Source: Clostridiales bacterium (GTDB lineage: Bacteria > Bacillota > Clostridia > Lachnospirales > Lachnospiraceae). From it: a stretch of DNA of 64,000 bases. The stretch lies in NCBI GenBank assembly GCA_020859985.1, contig JAJBVD010000041.1, positions 79,455 through 143,454 on the forward strand, written 5' to 3'. Made by a program: the position numbers and the translations under genes. The number at the start of each line of letters is the position of its first letter. The stretch's first letter is position 1. Positions 16,329 through 25,221 of this stretch are shown here, one piece after another. The notes under the pieces were generated by a model. The model ran no database searches, was not told the DNA's origin, and saw only the letters and a program-made list of their open reading frames with translations.

Positions 16329-19300
16329 TCACTCCACACTCTTGAGCGACTCCACCATATCAATCTTCTTCAGCTTAAAATGCATCGCGATATTCACGAT
16401 GACGGAGAACGCGACTGTGAACAGCGTGCTATAAAGAAAGCTCATCGGATAAATGGAGCGCCCGAACATACAGGTATCGACCTCAACCGTCGTGATGACA
16501 AAAGCATGCAGCCCCTTGCCGATCAGGCAGCCGGCCACTGCACCGACGATAGTGGTGATGACATTTTCACGGAATATGTAAGCGGATACTTCTCCGTCAA
16601 AAAAGCCCAGTACTTTCAAAGTCGCCAGCTCGCGGCGGCGCTCGTTGATGCTGATGTTGTTCAAGTTATACTGCACAACGAACGCCAGCAGTCCCGCCGA
16701 TACGATCAGTACAATGATAACCAGATCCAACGCGCTCAGCATATTTTCAATCGTCTCCTGCAGCGACTCCGTGTAGGTAATACTCAGCGACGCATCGTAC
16801 GTCAGAAGCACACTGCCGATTTCCTCAAGCGTCATCGAAATATCCTCATTGCCCAAAGCATCCGAAACATCCCCGCCGCCTGACGAGTCTGCCACACAGA
16901 AGAAAATACTGTTGTACTCCGGTTCCTCGCCAAACACCTCCTCGTAAAGTGCCGGTGTCAGATAGATATAATTATAAAGATAATTCTCACAGACGGCTGC
17001 GATCGGCACTTCCACCGTACTGCCGTCATCAAGACTGAACGAAAGCGTATCTCCTGCGGAAAGGTTAAATTTCTGCGCAATTTTTTCCGTAACAATCGCT
17101 CCCTCGTCTGTCAATGCATAAGTCTCGTCTTCTGTCCGGCTGCGGAAAGTCAGGAATTCGTCGATATCCTGCAGATTCTCCGGCACATAGAGATAGAGTG
17201 ACCACTGCTTCCCGGTGCCGTCCGCATCCTGCTGGGCGATATCCACATTCTGCATGTAAAACCGTTTCGAAAAGGTGATCGTCCCCTCAGCATTCACCGC
17301 CTCCTGAAGTTCCTCCAGATCGGATGTTTTAGCATCTGCGTCATAGACAAGCATCGCGTCGTAGGTCTGAAGCTCGCCAAACTGCAGCACACCGACATCT
17401 CCGATGGAATCCCGCAGCCCGTAGCCCACCAGAAGCAGACCCATACAGCCGCCGATACCAAGGATCGTCATCAGCAGGCGCTTTTTGTAGCGCATGAGAT
17501 TCCGCACCGTAGATTTCCAGTTAAAATTCAGATGTTTCCATATAAAAGGAATCCGCTCCAAAAAGACTCGTTTGCCTTCCTTCGGCGCAGGCGGCCGCAT
17601 CAGCTGCGCCGGAGCGGTGCCGAGCGCCCGGTAGCATGACGCAAACGCTGCGCCGACCGTGCACACCAGCGCGATGCCGGAAGCCGCCAGACCATATTCC
17701 CAGTTGTACGGCAAAAGAATATTTGGCTGGTACTGATACAGAATCTGGTACGCCTTGATAATAACCCACGGAAAAACCTTTTCGCCGAACAAAATGCCGA
17801 ATACACTTCCGCACAGAGTCGCCCAGAATGCGTATTTCAGATACTTTTTGGCGACATCCCATTTGCCGTAGCCGAGAGCCTTCAGGGTGCCGATCTGCGT
17901 ACGCTCTTCTTCAACCATACGGGTCATAGTGGTCAGACTGATCAATGCCGCGACCAGGAAAAAGATCACCGGGAACACCTGGGCAATGTTCGTCATACGG
18001 TCCGCGTTCTCACCATACTCCGTATTCTCCGGGAGGCAGCTGCGGTCATACACATACCAGTTCGGATAACTGAGTTCAGAAAGTTCTGCTTCCGCATCGG
18101 CAATCTCCTGCTCCGCGTCCGCGATTTCCTGTTCGGCGTCTGCGATTTCCTGCTCCGCGTCGGCAATCTCCTGTTCTGCCTCGGCTTTTCCTTCCTCGTA
18201 ATCTTCCCAGCCGTCAGCGATCGTCTGCTCATTTTCCGCGATCTCAGATTCCGCCTCAGCGATCTGATCCTGCGCGTCTTCAAGCTCAGCTCTTGCGTCC
18301 GCAAGCTCCTGATGCCCCTCGTTCAGCTGTTTCACTCCATATTTATATTCATATAAAGAAGAATAGTATTCCGCCCAGCCCTCATCCAGCTCTGCCCGTG
18401 CGTCCGCAAGCTGCCCGCGTGCATCTTCCAGCGCGGCATAGCCGTCGTCCACCTCCGTCTGTGCCTCCGCAAGAGAAATCTCCGACTCCTCGAGCTGCGT
18501 CTTCGTCGCGGCAAGCGTTTCCTTCGCTTCCGCAAGCTCCTGCTTTTTGGTCTCCAGCTCTTTCTTCCCCGACGAAAGCTGTGCCGCAGTTGCATCCAGT
18601 GTCGCCTGCCCTTCCTCAAGTTGCGTCTTTGCTGCTGCAAGCTGTTCTTCACCGGCCGTCAGTGTCGCTTCCCGCTCCGCAATCTGGGCGGAGGCCGCAT
18701 CCAGAGCCGCTTTTGCCGCTGCCATCTGCGTCTCCTGTGCATCCAGCTTCTCCTTTGTCGCTGCCAAAGTCGCCGAAGCGGTATCCAGCGCGCTTTTCTG
18801 TACAGCCAACGTACTCTCGGCACTCGTCAGCTGACTTTGCAAAGCAGATGCGGTCGCCTGCGCCTCCGCAATGGTCTGCGGCAGCGACGCCACCTGTGCG
18901 TTTGCCGCAGCCAGTTCGCTCTGTTTCTGCTCCAGATCTGTCTGTTTTTCGGCGACCTGCGCTTCCAGAGCAGATGTGTCTTCTCCCTCATCTGCCGATG
19001 CAATCTGTTCTTTCAATGCTGTAATTTCACTGTTCAGCGTCTCAATCCCGGATGTCAGCGCCGCGGCCTGCGATACCGCCGTATCATACGCGCTTTGCGC
19101 ACTCGTCACTGCCGCTGCGGCGGTATTATAGCTTGTACGAAGACTTTCCACCTGCGCCGCAGCCGTATCATACGCACTCTGCGAAGAGGCGAGCTCTGCT
19201 GCGCCGGTATTGTAAGTCTCCCACGCCGCATCCAACTCGGTGCGTCCGGCATCATACGTGCTCTGCTGTGTCTCAAGCTCCGACTTTGCAGCCTCAAGAG

Positions 19301-20672
19301 CCGTTTTGCCGGCTTCCAGCTCCGACTCCGAAGTCTCATAAGCGCTCTGGCTTGCCGCCAGATCTTTCACACCCTGTTCATATGCAGCCTGCCCTTCGGC
19401 GAGCTCGGATTCCGCCTGCGCAAACTGTGTCTCGCCGGACGTGACCTCTGTCAGAGCGGAATTATACTGTTCCCATCCGGATGAAATCTGCTCCCACCCG
19501 GAATCAATCTCTTCCTGCGCCGACTCCAGCTGCGCCGTCGCATCCTCAGACTCGCTCTCATATTCGACAAGCCCGTTTTTATAATCTGCCTCGCCCGATT
19601 TCAGCGTAGCAAATGCTTCCTTTATCTGACTTCGCGCCTCGGCGATCGTCTCCTCATTTTCAGCAAGCTCCGCTTCACCGTCCGCCAGCTCAGACTCAGC
19701 CTCCGCAACCGTCTCTTTCGAATCTTCCAATTCGGTTTTGCCGTCCGCCAGCTGTTCCTCCGCGTCAAGAAGCTCCGATTCCGCCTCTGCCAGCTCAGAC
19801 TCAGCCTCGGCTTTGGCGTCTTCAAGCTCCGCCTTTGCATCCTCCAGTTCAGCCCTGCCATCCTCGACTTCCTGCTTCGCATCCTCAATCTCCGACTCAG
19901 CTTCCCCGATCACTTCCGCGTAACGGATCTCGCACCGCACATCCTCGATTGCCTCAATCCGCTCCAGAACTTTCTCCACCAGATCGTCATAGGCATCCGT
20001 GTAGGCCGTCTCCTCCTTCGCTCCTTCCACCTGTACATACACGACACTGTAGACATCCGAATCGAATTCCTCCGCCGTCACGTAAATAAAGCCTGAGACC
20101 TCGCCTGTCCCAAGCGTCGTACTTCCGCGATCCAACGCGATATAGCAGGGGCTGTAACCGATGCCGGTGATTGTAAATTCCCGGTGAACCAGAGCGCTGT
20201 CGTCCTCATCCTCCACCGTGATCTCCAGCGTATCTCCGACTTCATACCCGTATGTGTCCGCAAAATCCTGATCCAGATAACATTCACCCGCACGTTCCGG
20301 GAGGCTGCCTTCCATCAGGGCGACCTGATTCATTGTCTCCGGAAAAGCCTCTATGTGAAGCACCGCCTGCGACTCGTCATCGCCCACGTAGACATCCTCC
20401 ATATAACTGCCTTCCGTAAGCGCCACGCCCTCCACGTCCGCGATCGCGTCTACATCATCGTCTGTCAGCCCCATCGTGCTGATCACACGGATATCCATTA
20501 AATTGTAATCGTCATAATAAGCGTCCTCCGTAGCGCGCATATCAGGCGCCGCGGACTGAAGCCCGGAAAAAAAAGACACGCCCAATGCCACAATCAGAAA
20601 AATGGACAAAAAGCGGTTCATCGTCTTTTTTACTTCCATCCGGAAATCTTTTTTCAACGCACGTTTTTTCAT
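16329..20672 (-). CDS. Giant FtsX-like ABC permease with extracellular coiled coil
   Basis: 1447 residues. One membrane helix near residues 18-40 precedes a MacB-like periplasmic segment. Then about 600 residues (roughly 250-865) are almost pure Glu/Ala/Gln coiled coil. Two FtsX-type membrane units follow: VFPVIFFLVAALISLTTMTR near 905, LGIGGCMGLLLVGYG further on, and a C-terminal trio of helices beginning LDLVIIVLIVSAGLLAF. Residues about 833-860 are four exact QEIADAE heptads encoded by 21-bp units. With the ATPase at 20718-21422 it forms a MacB/LolCDE-like mechanotransmitter. Likely roles are wall hydrolase control, peptide export or resistance; none is proven. Ordinary family members have no such long coiled coil. 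Confidence 0.85.
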   Translation of the reverse strand: MKKRALKKDFRMEVKKTMNRFLSIFLIVALGVSFFSGLQSAAPDMRATEDAYYDDYNLMDIRVISTMGLTDDDVDAIADVEGVALTEGSYMEDVYVGDDESQAVLHIEAFPETMNQVALMEGSLPERAGECYLDQDFADTYGYEVGDTLEITVEDEDDSALVHREFTITGIGYSPCYIALDRGSTTLGTGEVSGFIYVTAEEFDSDVYSVVYVQVEGAKEETAYTDAYDDLVEKVLERIEAIEDVRCEIRYAEVIGEAESEIEDAKQEVEDGRAELEDAKAELEDAKAEAESELAEAESELLDAEEQLADGKTELEDSKETVAEAESELADGEAELAENEETIAEARSQIKEAFATLKSGEADYKNGLVEYESESEDATAQLESAQEEIDSGWEQISSGWEQYNSALTEVTSGETQFAQAESELAEGQAAYEQGVKDLAASQSAYETSESELEAGKTALEAAKSELETQQSTYDAGRTELDAAWETYNTGAAELASSQSAYDTAAAQVESLRTSYNTAAAAVTSAQSAYDTAVSQAAALTSGIETLNSEITALKEQIASADEGEDTSALEAQVAEKQTDLEQKQSELAAANAQVASLPQTIAEAQATASALQSQLTSAESTLAVQKSALDTASATLAATKEKLDAQETQMAAAKAALDAASAQIAEREATLTAGEEQLAAAKTQLEEGQATLDATAAQLSSGKKELETKKQELAEAKETLAATKTQLEESEISLAEAQTEVDDGYAALEDARGQLADARAELDEGWAEYYSSLYEYKYGVKQLNEGHQELADARAELEDAQDQIAEAESEIAENEQTIADGWEDYEEGKAEAEQEIADAEQEIADAEQEIADAEQEIADAEAELSELSYPNWYVYDRSCLPENTEYGENADRMTNIAQVFPVIFFLVAALISLTTMTRMVEEERTQIGTLKALGYGKWDVAKKYLKYAFWATLCGSVFGILFGEKVFPWVIIKAYQILYQYQPNILLPYNWEYGLAASGIALVCTVGAAFASCYRALGTAPAQLMRPPAPKEGKRVFLERIPFIWKHLNFNWKSTVRNLMRYKKRLLMTILGIGGCMGLLLVGYGLRDSIGDVGVLQFGELQTYDAMLVYDADAKTSDLEELQEAVNAEGTITFSKRFYMQNVDIAQQDADGTGKQWSLYLYVPENLQDIDEFLTFRSRTEDETYALTDEGAIVTEKIAQKFNLSAGDTLSFSLDDGSTVEVPIAAVCENYLYNYIYLTPALYEEVFGEEPEYNSIFFCVADSSGGGDVSDALGNEDISMTLEEIGSVLLTYDASLSITYTESLQETIENMLSALDLVIIVLIVSAGLLAFVVQYNLNNISINERRRELATLKVLGFFDGEVSAYIFRENVITTIVGAVAGCLIGKGLHAFVITTVEVDTCMFGRSIYPMSFLYSTLFTVAFSVIVNIAMHFKLKKIDMVESLKSVE
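18091..18174. repeat. Four 21-bp tandem repeats coding for QEIADAE heptads
   Basis: Units 18091-18111, 18112-18132, 18133-18153 and 18154-18174 encode the same heptad but differ at synonymous sites. They form the last part of the coiled coil before the membrane domain. Confidence 0.8.
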
Positions 20673-20691
20673 ATCCGATCAACTACCATTC

Positions 20692-20718
20692 ATAACTGTT
20701 CCGTACCGCAATAATCAC
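20692..20718. repeat. 27-bp dispersed palindrome, degenerate copy 2
   Basis: The left half matches the consensus (ATAACTGTTCCGTACC) and the right arm is degenerate. It fills the gap between the ABC ATPase stop and the FtsX-like gene start. Confidence 0.55.
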
Positions 20719-21422
20719 TACCACTCAATTTTCTCCACGGACATCGGTTTCTCGTTCATGTACAGATCGGCCACCTGCCCGTTCTTAATCCGGATCACGC
20801 GGTCCGCCATCGGAGCGATCGCCGAATTGTGCGTGATCACAATCACCGTCATCCCCCGCTCCCTGCACATATCCTGCAAAAGCTTCAGGATCGACTTGCC
20901 GGTCTGATAATCCAGCGCGCCGGTCGGCTCGTCGCAGAGCAAAAGCTTCGGATTCTTCGCCAGTGCCCGGGCAATCGAAACGCGCTGCTGCTCACCGCCG
21001 GAGAGCTGTGCCGGAAAATTTTTCATCCGCATGCCAAGGCCAACCTCTTTGAGAACCGTCTCCGCATTCAGCGGGTGGCGGCAGATCTGGTTCGCCAGCT
21101 CCACATTCTCCAGCGCAGTCAGATTCTGCACCAGATTGTAAAACTGGAAGACAAAGCCAATGTCGTTTCTCCGATAGGCCGTCAGCTTTCTCTGGTTGTA
21201 TTTCGCAATATCATTTCCATCCACCAGAACACGCCCGCTGCTCGCCGAATCCATCCCACCCAGGATATTCAAAACCGTCGTCTTTCCAGCGCCGCTCGGA
21301 CCGACAATGACAACAAACTCGCCCTTTTCTATCTCAAAATCGATACCGTCTACCGCATGGATCTCAACCTCGCCCATGCGGTAAATCTTCGTCACATGCT
21401 CCAGTTTCACATATGCGTCCAT
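20718..21422 (-). CDS. ABC transporter ATP-binding protein, MacB/LolD-like
   Basis: 234 residues. Walker [11 protein letters not shown]-loop [18 protein letters not shown], signature [15 protein letters not shown] and Walker [13 protein letters not shown] are all canonical for the MacB/LolD/FtsE class, and the tail after the H-loop ([22 protein letters not shown]) is also typical. It is cotranscribed with the giant FtsX-like permease 45 bp downstream and powers it. Confidence 0.92.
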   Translation of the reverse strand: MDAYVKLEHVTKIYRMGEVEIHAVDGIDFEIEKGEFVVIVGPSGAGKTTVLNILGGMDSASSGRVLVDGNDIAKYNQRKLTAYRRNDIGFVFQFYNLVQNLTALENVELANQICRHPLNAETVLKEVGLGMRMKNFPAQLSGGEQQRVSIARALAKNPKLLLCDEPTGALDYQTGKSILKLLQDMCRERGMTVIVITHNSAIAPMADRVIRIKNGQVADLYMNEKPMSVEKIEW

Positions 21423-21456
21423 ACGGCCTGCGTCCTTTCTGTTCCTATCTTATCTT

Positions 21457-21483
21457 GTAACTGCGAGGGTGCCAAACGGTTGC
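21457..21483. repeat. 27-bp dispersed palindrome, copy 3
   Basis: It differs from the perfect copy mainly by transitions, several of which keep G-U pairing in the arms (GTAACTG with CGGTTGC). It lies upstream of the ABC ATPase gene. Confidence 0.6.
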
Positions 21484-21595
21484 AGTCTCATTTTAATAAC
21501 AACAGGTCTGACATGCAATCACTTTATGAAAATTTAAGAAGGAAATACCTGCACTCTCCAGGTCTCAATCTGCCGGATTTTGTATTCTTTTCCTG

Positions 21596-22333
21596 TCAGT
21601 ACCCATAAATCTCTATAATTTCCCTGCTGTACACGCCAGGACGTTCATACACGATCAGCGGCTTTTCTACGGTCATCCTCGCACGGCCGCCGCGCACGGC
21701 TTCAATCAGCACCATGTTCGGCTCTTTGTCGACATATGGATAGACAAGCCGCATCCGCTTCGGCTCCAGACCGTACTGTGACAGGGTGCAGATGATCTCA
21801 GCCAGGCGGAACGGGCGGTGTACCATATAAAAATGTCCGCCCGGGACGAGCAGTACGGCCGCTGCGCGCACAACATCCTCCAGAGTACAGTAAACCTCAT
21901 GGCGCGCCGCCGCCTTTTCCGGATCCGGATTCAAAAGACCGTGGCTGCCCTGCAAATAGGGGGGATTTGATGTAATGGTATCAAAAGAAGCCGGTGCAAA
22001 CAGCGCGTCGGCTTCTTTGATATCTCCCTTTATAATCGCAACTTTATCAGTAAGCTCATTCAGCACCACGCTGCGGGACGCCATGTCCGCGCTCAGCGCT
22101 GAAATCTCCAGCCCGGTAAAATGCCTGCCCGGCGTCTTCGCGGTCATCAGAATCGGAATAATTCCGGTGCCGGTACCAAGGTCGAGCGATCGCCCGCCTT
22201 CTTTCACCTTCGCAAATCCGGAGAGAAGCACGGCGTCCATCCCGAAGCGGAACAGATGCTCGCTCTGGATAATACGCAGACCACTGCGGCTCAGATCGTC
22301 AATGTGCTCGCCATCTTTCAATACGATGTTCAT
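21596..22333 (-). CDS. tRNA1(Val) (adenine37-N6)-methyltransferase-like protein
   Basis: 245 residues. The SAM-binding motif is LDLGTGTGIIPILM near residue 50, and TSNPPYLQG is the NPPY catalytic motif of N6-adenine methyltransferases. The N-terminal DDLSRSGLRIIQSEHLFRFGMDAVLL is typical of the TrmN6/YabB family. It probably methylates A37 of a tRNA, though the tRNA target in Firmicutes is inferred. The start overlaps the end of ricT by four bases (ATGA), so translation is coupled in the conserved holB-ricT-trmN6 order. Confidence 0.88.
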   Translation of the reverse strand: MNIVLKDGEHIDDLSRSGLRIIQSEHLFRFGMDAVLLSGFAKVKEGGRSLDLGTGTGIIPILMTAKTPGRHFTGLEISALSADMASRSVVLNELTDKVAIIKGDIKEADALFAPASFDTITSNPPYLQGSHGLLNPDPEKAAARHEVYCTLEDVVRAAAVLLVPGGHFYMVHRPFRLAEIICTLSQYGLEPKRMRLVYPYVDKEPNMVLIEAVRGGRARMTVEKPLIVYERPGVYSREIIEIYGY

Positions 22334-23385
22334 GAAGTCTGCGTTCCTTCCTCCTGCGTGACGCCAGCCGCGGAGCGATTCTCGTTCCGGCTCTTATCGT
22401 GATTTCGGCCATGGTTTCGGTTCCTGCCCGATTCTCTGTCGTTGTCACGATCCGCGTTCTTTCCCTTATCTGCGTTTTTCCCTTTATCCGGATTTTTATC
22501 TCCATCCGCATTTTTGTCGCGGTCTTTTTCCTTATTCTTCTCCCGGTTTTTCGCGGGCTTTTCCTTTTTGCGTCTCGGACGGAAGGTCAGGTCTTCGACG
22601 CCGAATTCCTCGATTTCTTTTTCTTCATTCTCCTCAAAAAGCACCTTCACGCGCTGGCGCAGGACATTGAGATTCTGCACGGTACCCTGACGGCCGTCCG
22701 CAGTTGTCACCGTGTCGCCCTGTCCAGGCATTCGGCTGTTCAGGTACTCGTAAGTCTCCTCCTCATTCTTCAGGCAGCACATCAGGCGCCCGCAGACTCC
22801 CGAGATCTTGGTCGGATTGAGGGAAAGATTCTGCTCCTTCGCCATACGGATCGACACCGGTGCGAAATCAGAAAGATACGAATGGCAGCACAGCACACGC
22901 CCACAGATGCCGATGCCGCCTAACAGCTTCGTCTCATCACGCACGCCGACCTGCCGCAGCTCGATCCGCATGCGGAACACCGCCGCCAGATCTTTTACCA
23001 GATCACGAAAATCAATCCGCCCATCCGCGGTAAAATAAAAAAGCACCTTACTGTTGTCAAAAGTATACTCTGCGTCGATCAGCTTCATTTCCAGACCATG
23101 CTTCGCAATCTTTTCTCTACAGATGCGCATGGCTTCTTTTTCTTTTTCCCGGCAGCGCAGCGCATGCGCGTCATCATCCGCGGTCGCTACCCGGACCACT
23201 TCCTTGAGCGGCTGCACGATCTCGTCATCCGCCACCTCGCGCACGCCTCCGATGGCCGTGCCGTACTCCACTCCGCGCGCCGTCTCCACGATGACGTGGT
23301 TCCCCGCGTGGATCTCATAGGACTTCGGGTCAAAATAGTACACCTTGCCTGCGTCCCTGAATCTGACTCCAATAATCTTAACCAT
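22330..23385 (-). CDS. ricT: RicT (PSP1-domain Fe-S regulatory protein)
   Basis: 351 residues from ATG 23385, where AAGGAG lies 7-9 bases upstream. The PSP1 core includes the clustered cysteines of GGIGICGRVLCCHS and ISGVCGRLMCCLKNEEETYE. In Bacillus the RicT/RicA/RicF complex carries iron-sulfur clusters and promotes RNase Y-dependent mRNA maturation. The last ~85 residues are a Lys/Arg/Asn/Asp-rich tail (KNREKNKEKDRDKNADGD and similar), probably disordered and suited to RNA or acidic partners. It overlaps holB by eight bases. Confidence 0.92.
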   Translation of the reverse strand: MVKIIGVRFRDAGKVYYFDPKSYEIHAGNHVIVETARGVEYGTAIGGVREVADDEIVQPLKEVVRVATADDDAHALRCREKEKEAMRICREKIAKHGLEMKLIDAEYTFDNSKVLFYFTADGRIDFRDLVKDLAAVFRMRIELRQVGVRDETKLLGGIGICGRVLCCHSYLSDFAPVSIRMAKEQNLSLNPTKISGVCGRLMCCLKNEEETYEYLNSRMPGQGDTVTTADGRQGTVQNLNVLRQRVKVLFEENEEKEIEEFGVEDLTFRPRRKKEKPAKNREKNKEKDRDKNADGDKNPDKGKNADKGKNADRDNDRESGRNRNHGRNHDKSRNENRSAAGVTQEEGTQTS

Positions 23386-24427
23386 GTATATTCTCCTTAA
23401 TGACAAGGAACAAAAGCTCCATTGTCAGATCAAAATTAACATTCGCCGAAAGACGGGCCTTTGCCGTCTCAATCGCCTTCATCACTTCCTCAGCGCCTTC
23501 ATAGGAGCAGCGCTGTACCGTCTCACGGATCGTACGCAGCTCGTCCTTGAAAACAATCCCGTCAATGTCCTTCGTCGCCTTATAATAGACCATATCACGA
23601 TACCAGAGCGCAAGGATATCCAGATAATCCTGAATGGAAATCCTGTAGTCCTGCACCTCTTTCACGTAATCAATGATCGCGCTGATCTCCATATCTCCCG
23701 CGCTGCGGATCAGACGCATCGCGGAGCTCTTAATCGCATTAAAATCCTCAGAGGACGCCAGCCGCACCGCCTTGCCGATATTCCCCTGCGCGAACGCCGC
23801 GCAGATATCCGCCTGATAGTCCGGGATCTGAATCTGCTCCATCAGATACTCTTTCACGACATCGTCCGGCACCGGCTTTAGATTCAGCGTCACACAGCGG
23901 GAGCGGATCGTGTCAAGCAGCGCCCGGTCATTCGCTGTCAAAAGCAATACGATCACATATTCCGGCGGCTCTTCAATCGTCTTGAGGATCGCGTTCTGCG
24001 CCTGCACCGTCATCTTTTCCGCATCGGAAATAATATAAATCTTATATCTGCCATTATACGGCCGGATCTGCGCGTCGCCGACCAGCTGATCCCGTACGTC
24101 GTCCACACCGATGCTCGCCGGCTTCTCATGCTGCAGAAAAATAATATCCGGATGATTGCCGCTCGCTGCCTGTTTGCAGGAATGACATTCCCCGCAAGGC
24201 ACAATCTTCATTGCGTTTTCAGCCGCGTCCTGCCCCGTAAAATCTCCGAACGGAATCGGAATCCGCTCACACTGCAGGGTCTGGGCAAACGCCTTCGCAA
24301 GCATATTTTTGCCGGTACCCTTTTCTCCGTTAAATATATACGCATGGCTCACCTTGCCGGAACGAATTGCCTGCTCCAGATGCGATACCTCTTTTTTATG
24401 TCCAAGAATCTCCTCAAATCCTGCCAT
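23378..24427 (-). CDS. holB: DNA polymerase III delta-prime subunit
   Basis: 349 residues. The P-loop-like GEKGTGKN is at 34-41, zinc ligands are C53, C78, C81 and C84 (CGECHSC), and IIFLQHEKPASIGVDDVR and EEPPEYVIVLLLTANDRALLDTIRSRC (two stretches) are clamp-loader motifs. It is part of the complex that loads the beta clamp during replication. Its place before ricT is conserved in Firmicutes. A 182-bp gap to the kinase gene upstream holds nothing clear apart from weak matches to the dispersed repeat. Confidence 0.9.
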   Translation of the reverse strand: MAGFEEILGHKKEVSHLEQAIRSGKVSHAYIFNGEKGTGKNMLAKAFAQTLQCERIPIPFGDFTGQDAAENAMKIVPCGECHSCKQAASGNHPDIIFLQHEKPASIGVDDVRDQLVGDAQIRPYNGRYKIYIISDAEKMTVQAQNAILKTIEEPPEYVIVLLLTANDRALLDTIRSRCVTLNLKPVPDDVVKEYLMEQIQIPDYQADICAAFAQGNIGKAVRLASSEDFNAIKSSAMRLIRSAGDMEISAIIDYVKEVQDYRISIQDYLDILALWYRDMVYYKATKDIDGIVFKDELRTIRETVQRCSYEGAEEVMKAIETAKARLSANVNFDLTMELLFLVIKENIHG

Positions 24428-24609
24428 TGCATCCTCCCGTGTGCCTTCGTTCTTCCTGAATCGTCAGATACTCTTCTGAATTATTTAAAAAGCCTGTCCT
24501 GAATCATTTGAATACTTACAATATAACACACTTCACGAATTCTGAAAAGCATTCCTGTTATATTTCTGTTTCACTGACGCAGTCCGTCTGTAAATCCATT
24601 TTCACAGAA

Positions 24610-25215
24610 TCACCTGTTCCGTCCTTTCACAATTCCGCTGATATATGCCGCCAGCTCGTCCATACAGATCTCGCGGTCTTCATTGTTCTGAAAACGTTTC
24701 GTAATGCCCGCATGTCTGATATTTTCCTCGGAAAAATCCTCCTGATCCGCCAGAAATCTCCGGCACATTTCCGAATAATCCGGCACAGCCTGTTTTCCCT
24801 CTCGCTTCATTGAGCGCTCCAGGCGCAGCCTGTCCTCCACCTCAATATAGAGCGGCACTACCTGATCCACTCCATAATAATCGCGCACTTTCTGGTAAGA
24901 CACCAGCGTCCCCAACGCAAGGTAATTGTAATGCCGCAGATTTACTGCGTCGCTGTCTGCCGTAAAATAATACCAGATTCCCTGCACGGTATCATAAGAG
25001 CGCAGCTCGATCACTTTCCCTGCCGCCTCCATCCGGCGCAAGCTTTCCTCTGTCACAAAATGATACTGCACGCCATCCGTTTCATTTGCCCGTATCGGCC
25101 TCGTCGTATACATAATAAGCGGACGAAGTCCCAGCTCTTTTCTGGAAAGGAGATCCTCGTAGAGCGTGTCCTTCCCGGAGGCGCTTTTTCCCATGATATA
25201 AAAAAGTTTTCCCAT
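24610..25215 (-). CDS. Guanylate kinase-like nucleotide kinase
   Basis: 201 residues. P-loop GKSASGKDT is at 9-17, and YTTRPIRANETDGVQYHFV is the guanylate-kinase nucleotide-binding segment. Family length is usual, but the sequence is diverged from canonical Gmk and the genome may have another copy. It would phosphorylate GMP or a related nucleotide, or act as a regulatory homologue. It follows the decarboxylase gene by six bases and has AGGA before its ATG. Confidence 0.8.
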   Translation of the reverse strand: MGKLFYIMGKSASGKDTLYEDLLSRKELGLRPLIMYTTRPIRANETDGVQYHFVTEESLRRMEAAGKVIELRSYDTVQGIWYYFTADSDAVNLRHYNYLALGTLVSYQKVRDYYGVDQVVPLYIEVEDRLRLERSMKREGKQAVPDYSEMCRRFLADQEDFSEENIRHAGITKRFQNNEDREICMDELAAYISGIVKGRNR

Positions 25216-25221
25216 AATCTC

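Noticed and set aside
18293..19484. Plus-strand open frames rich in Ser, Pro or Cys opposite the coiled coil
   Set aside because: They are shadows of the repetitive Glu/Ala/Gln codons of the FtsX-like permease.
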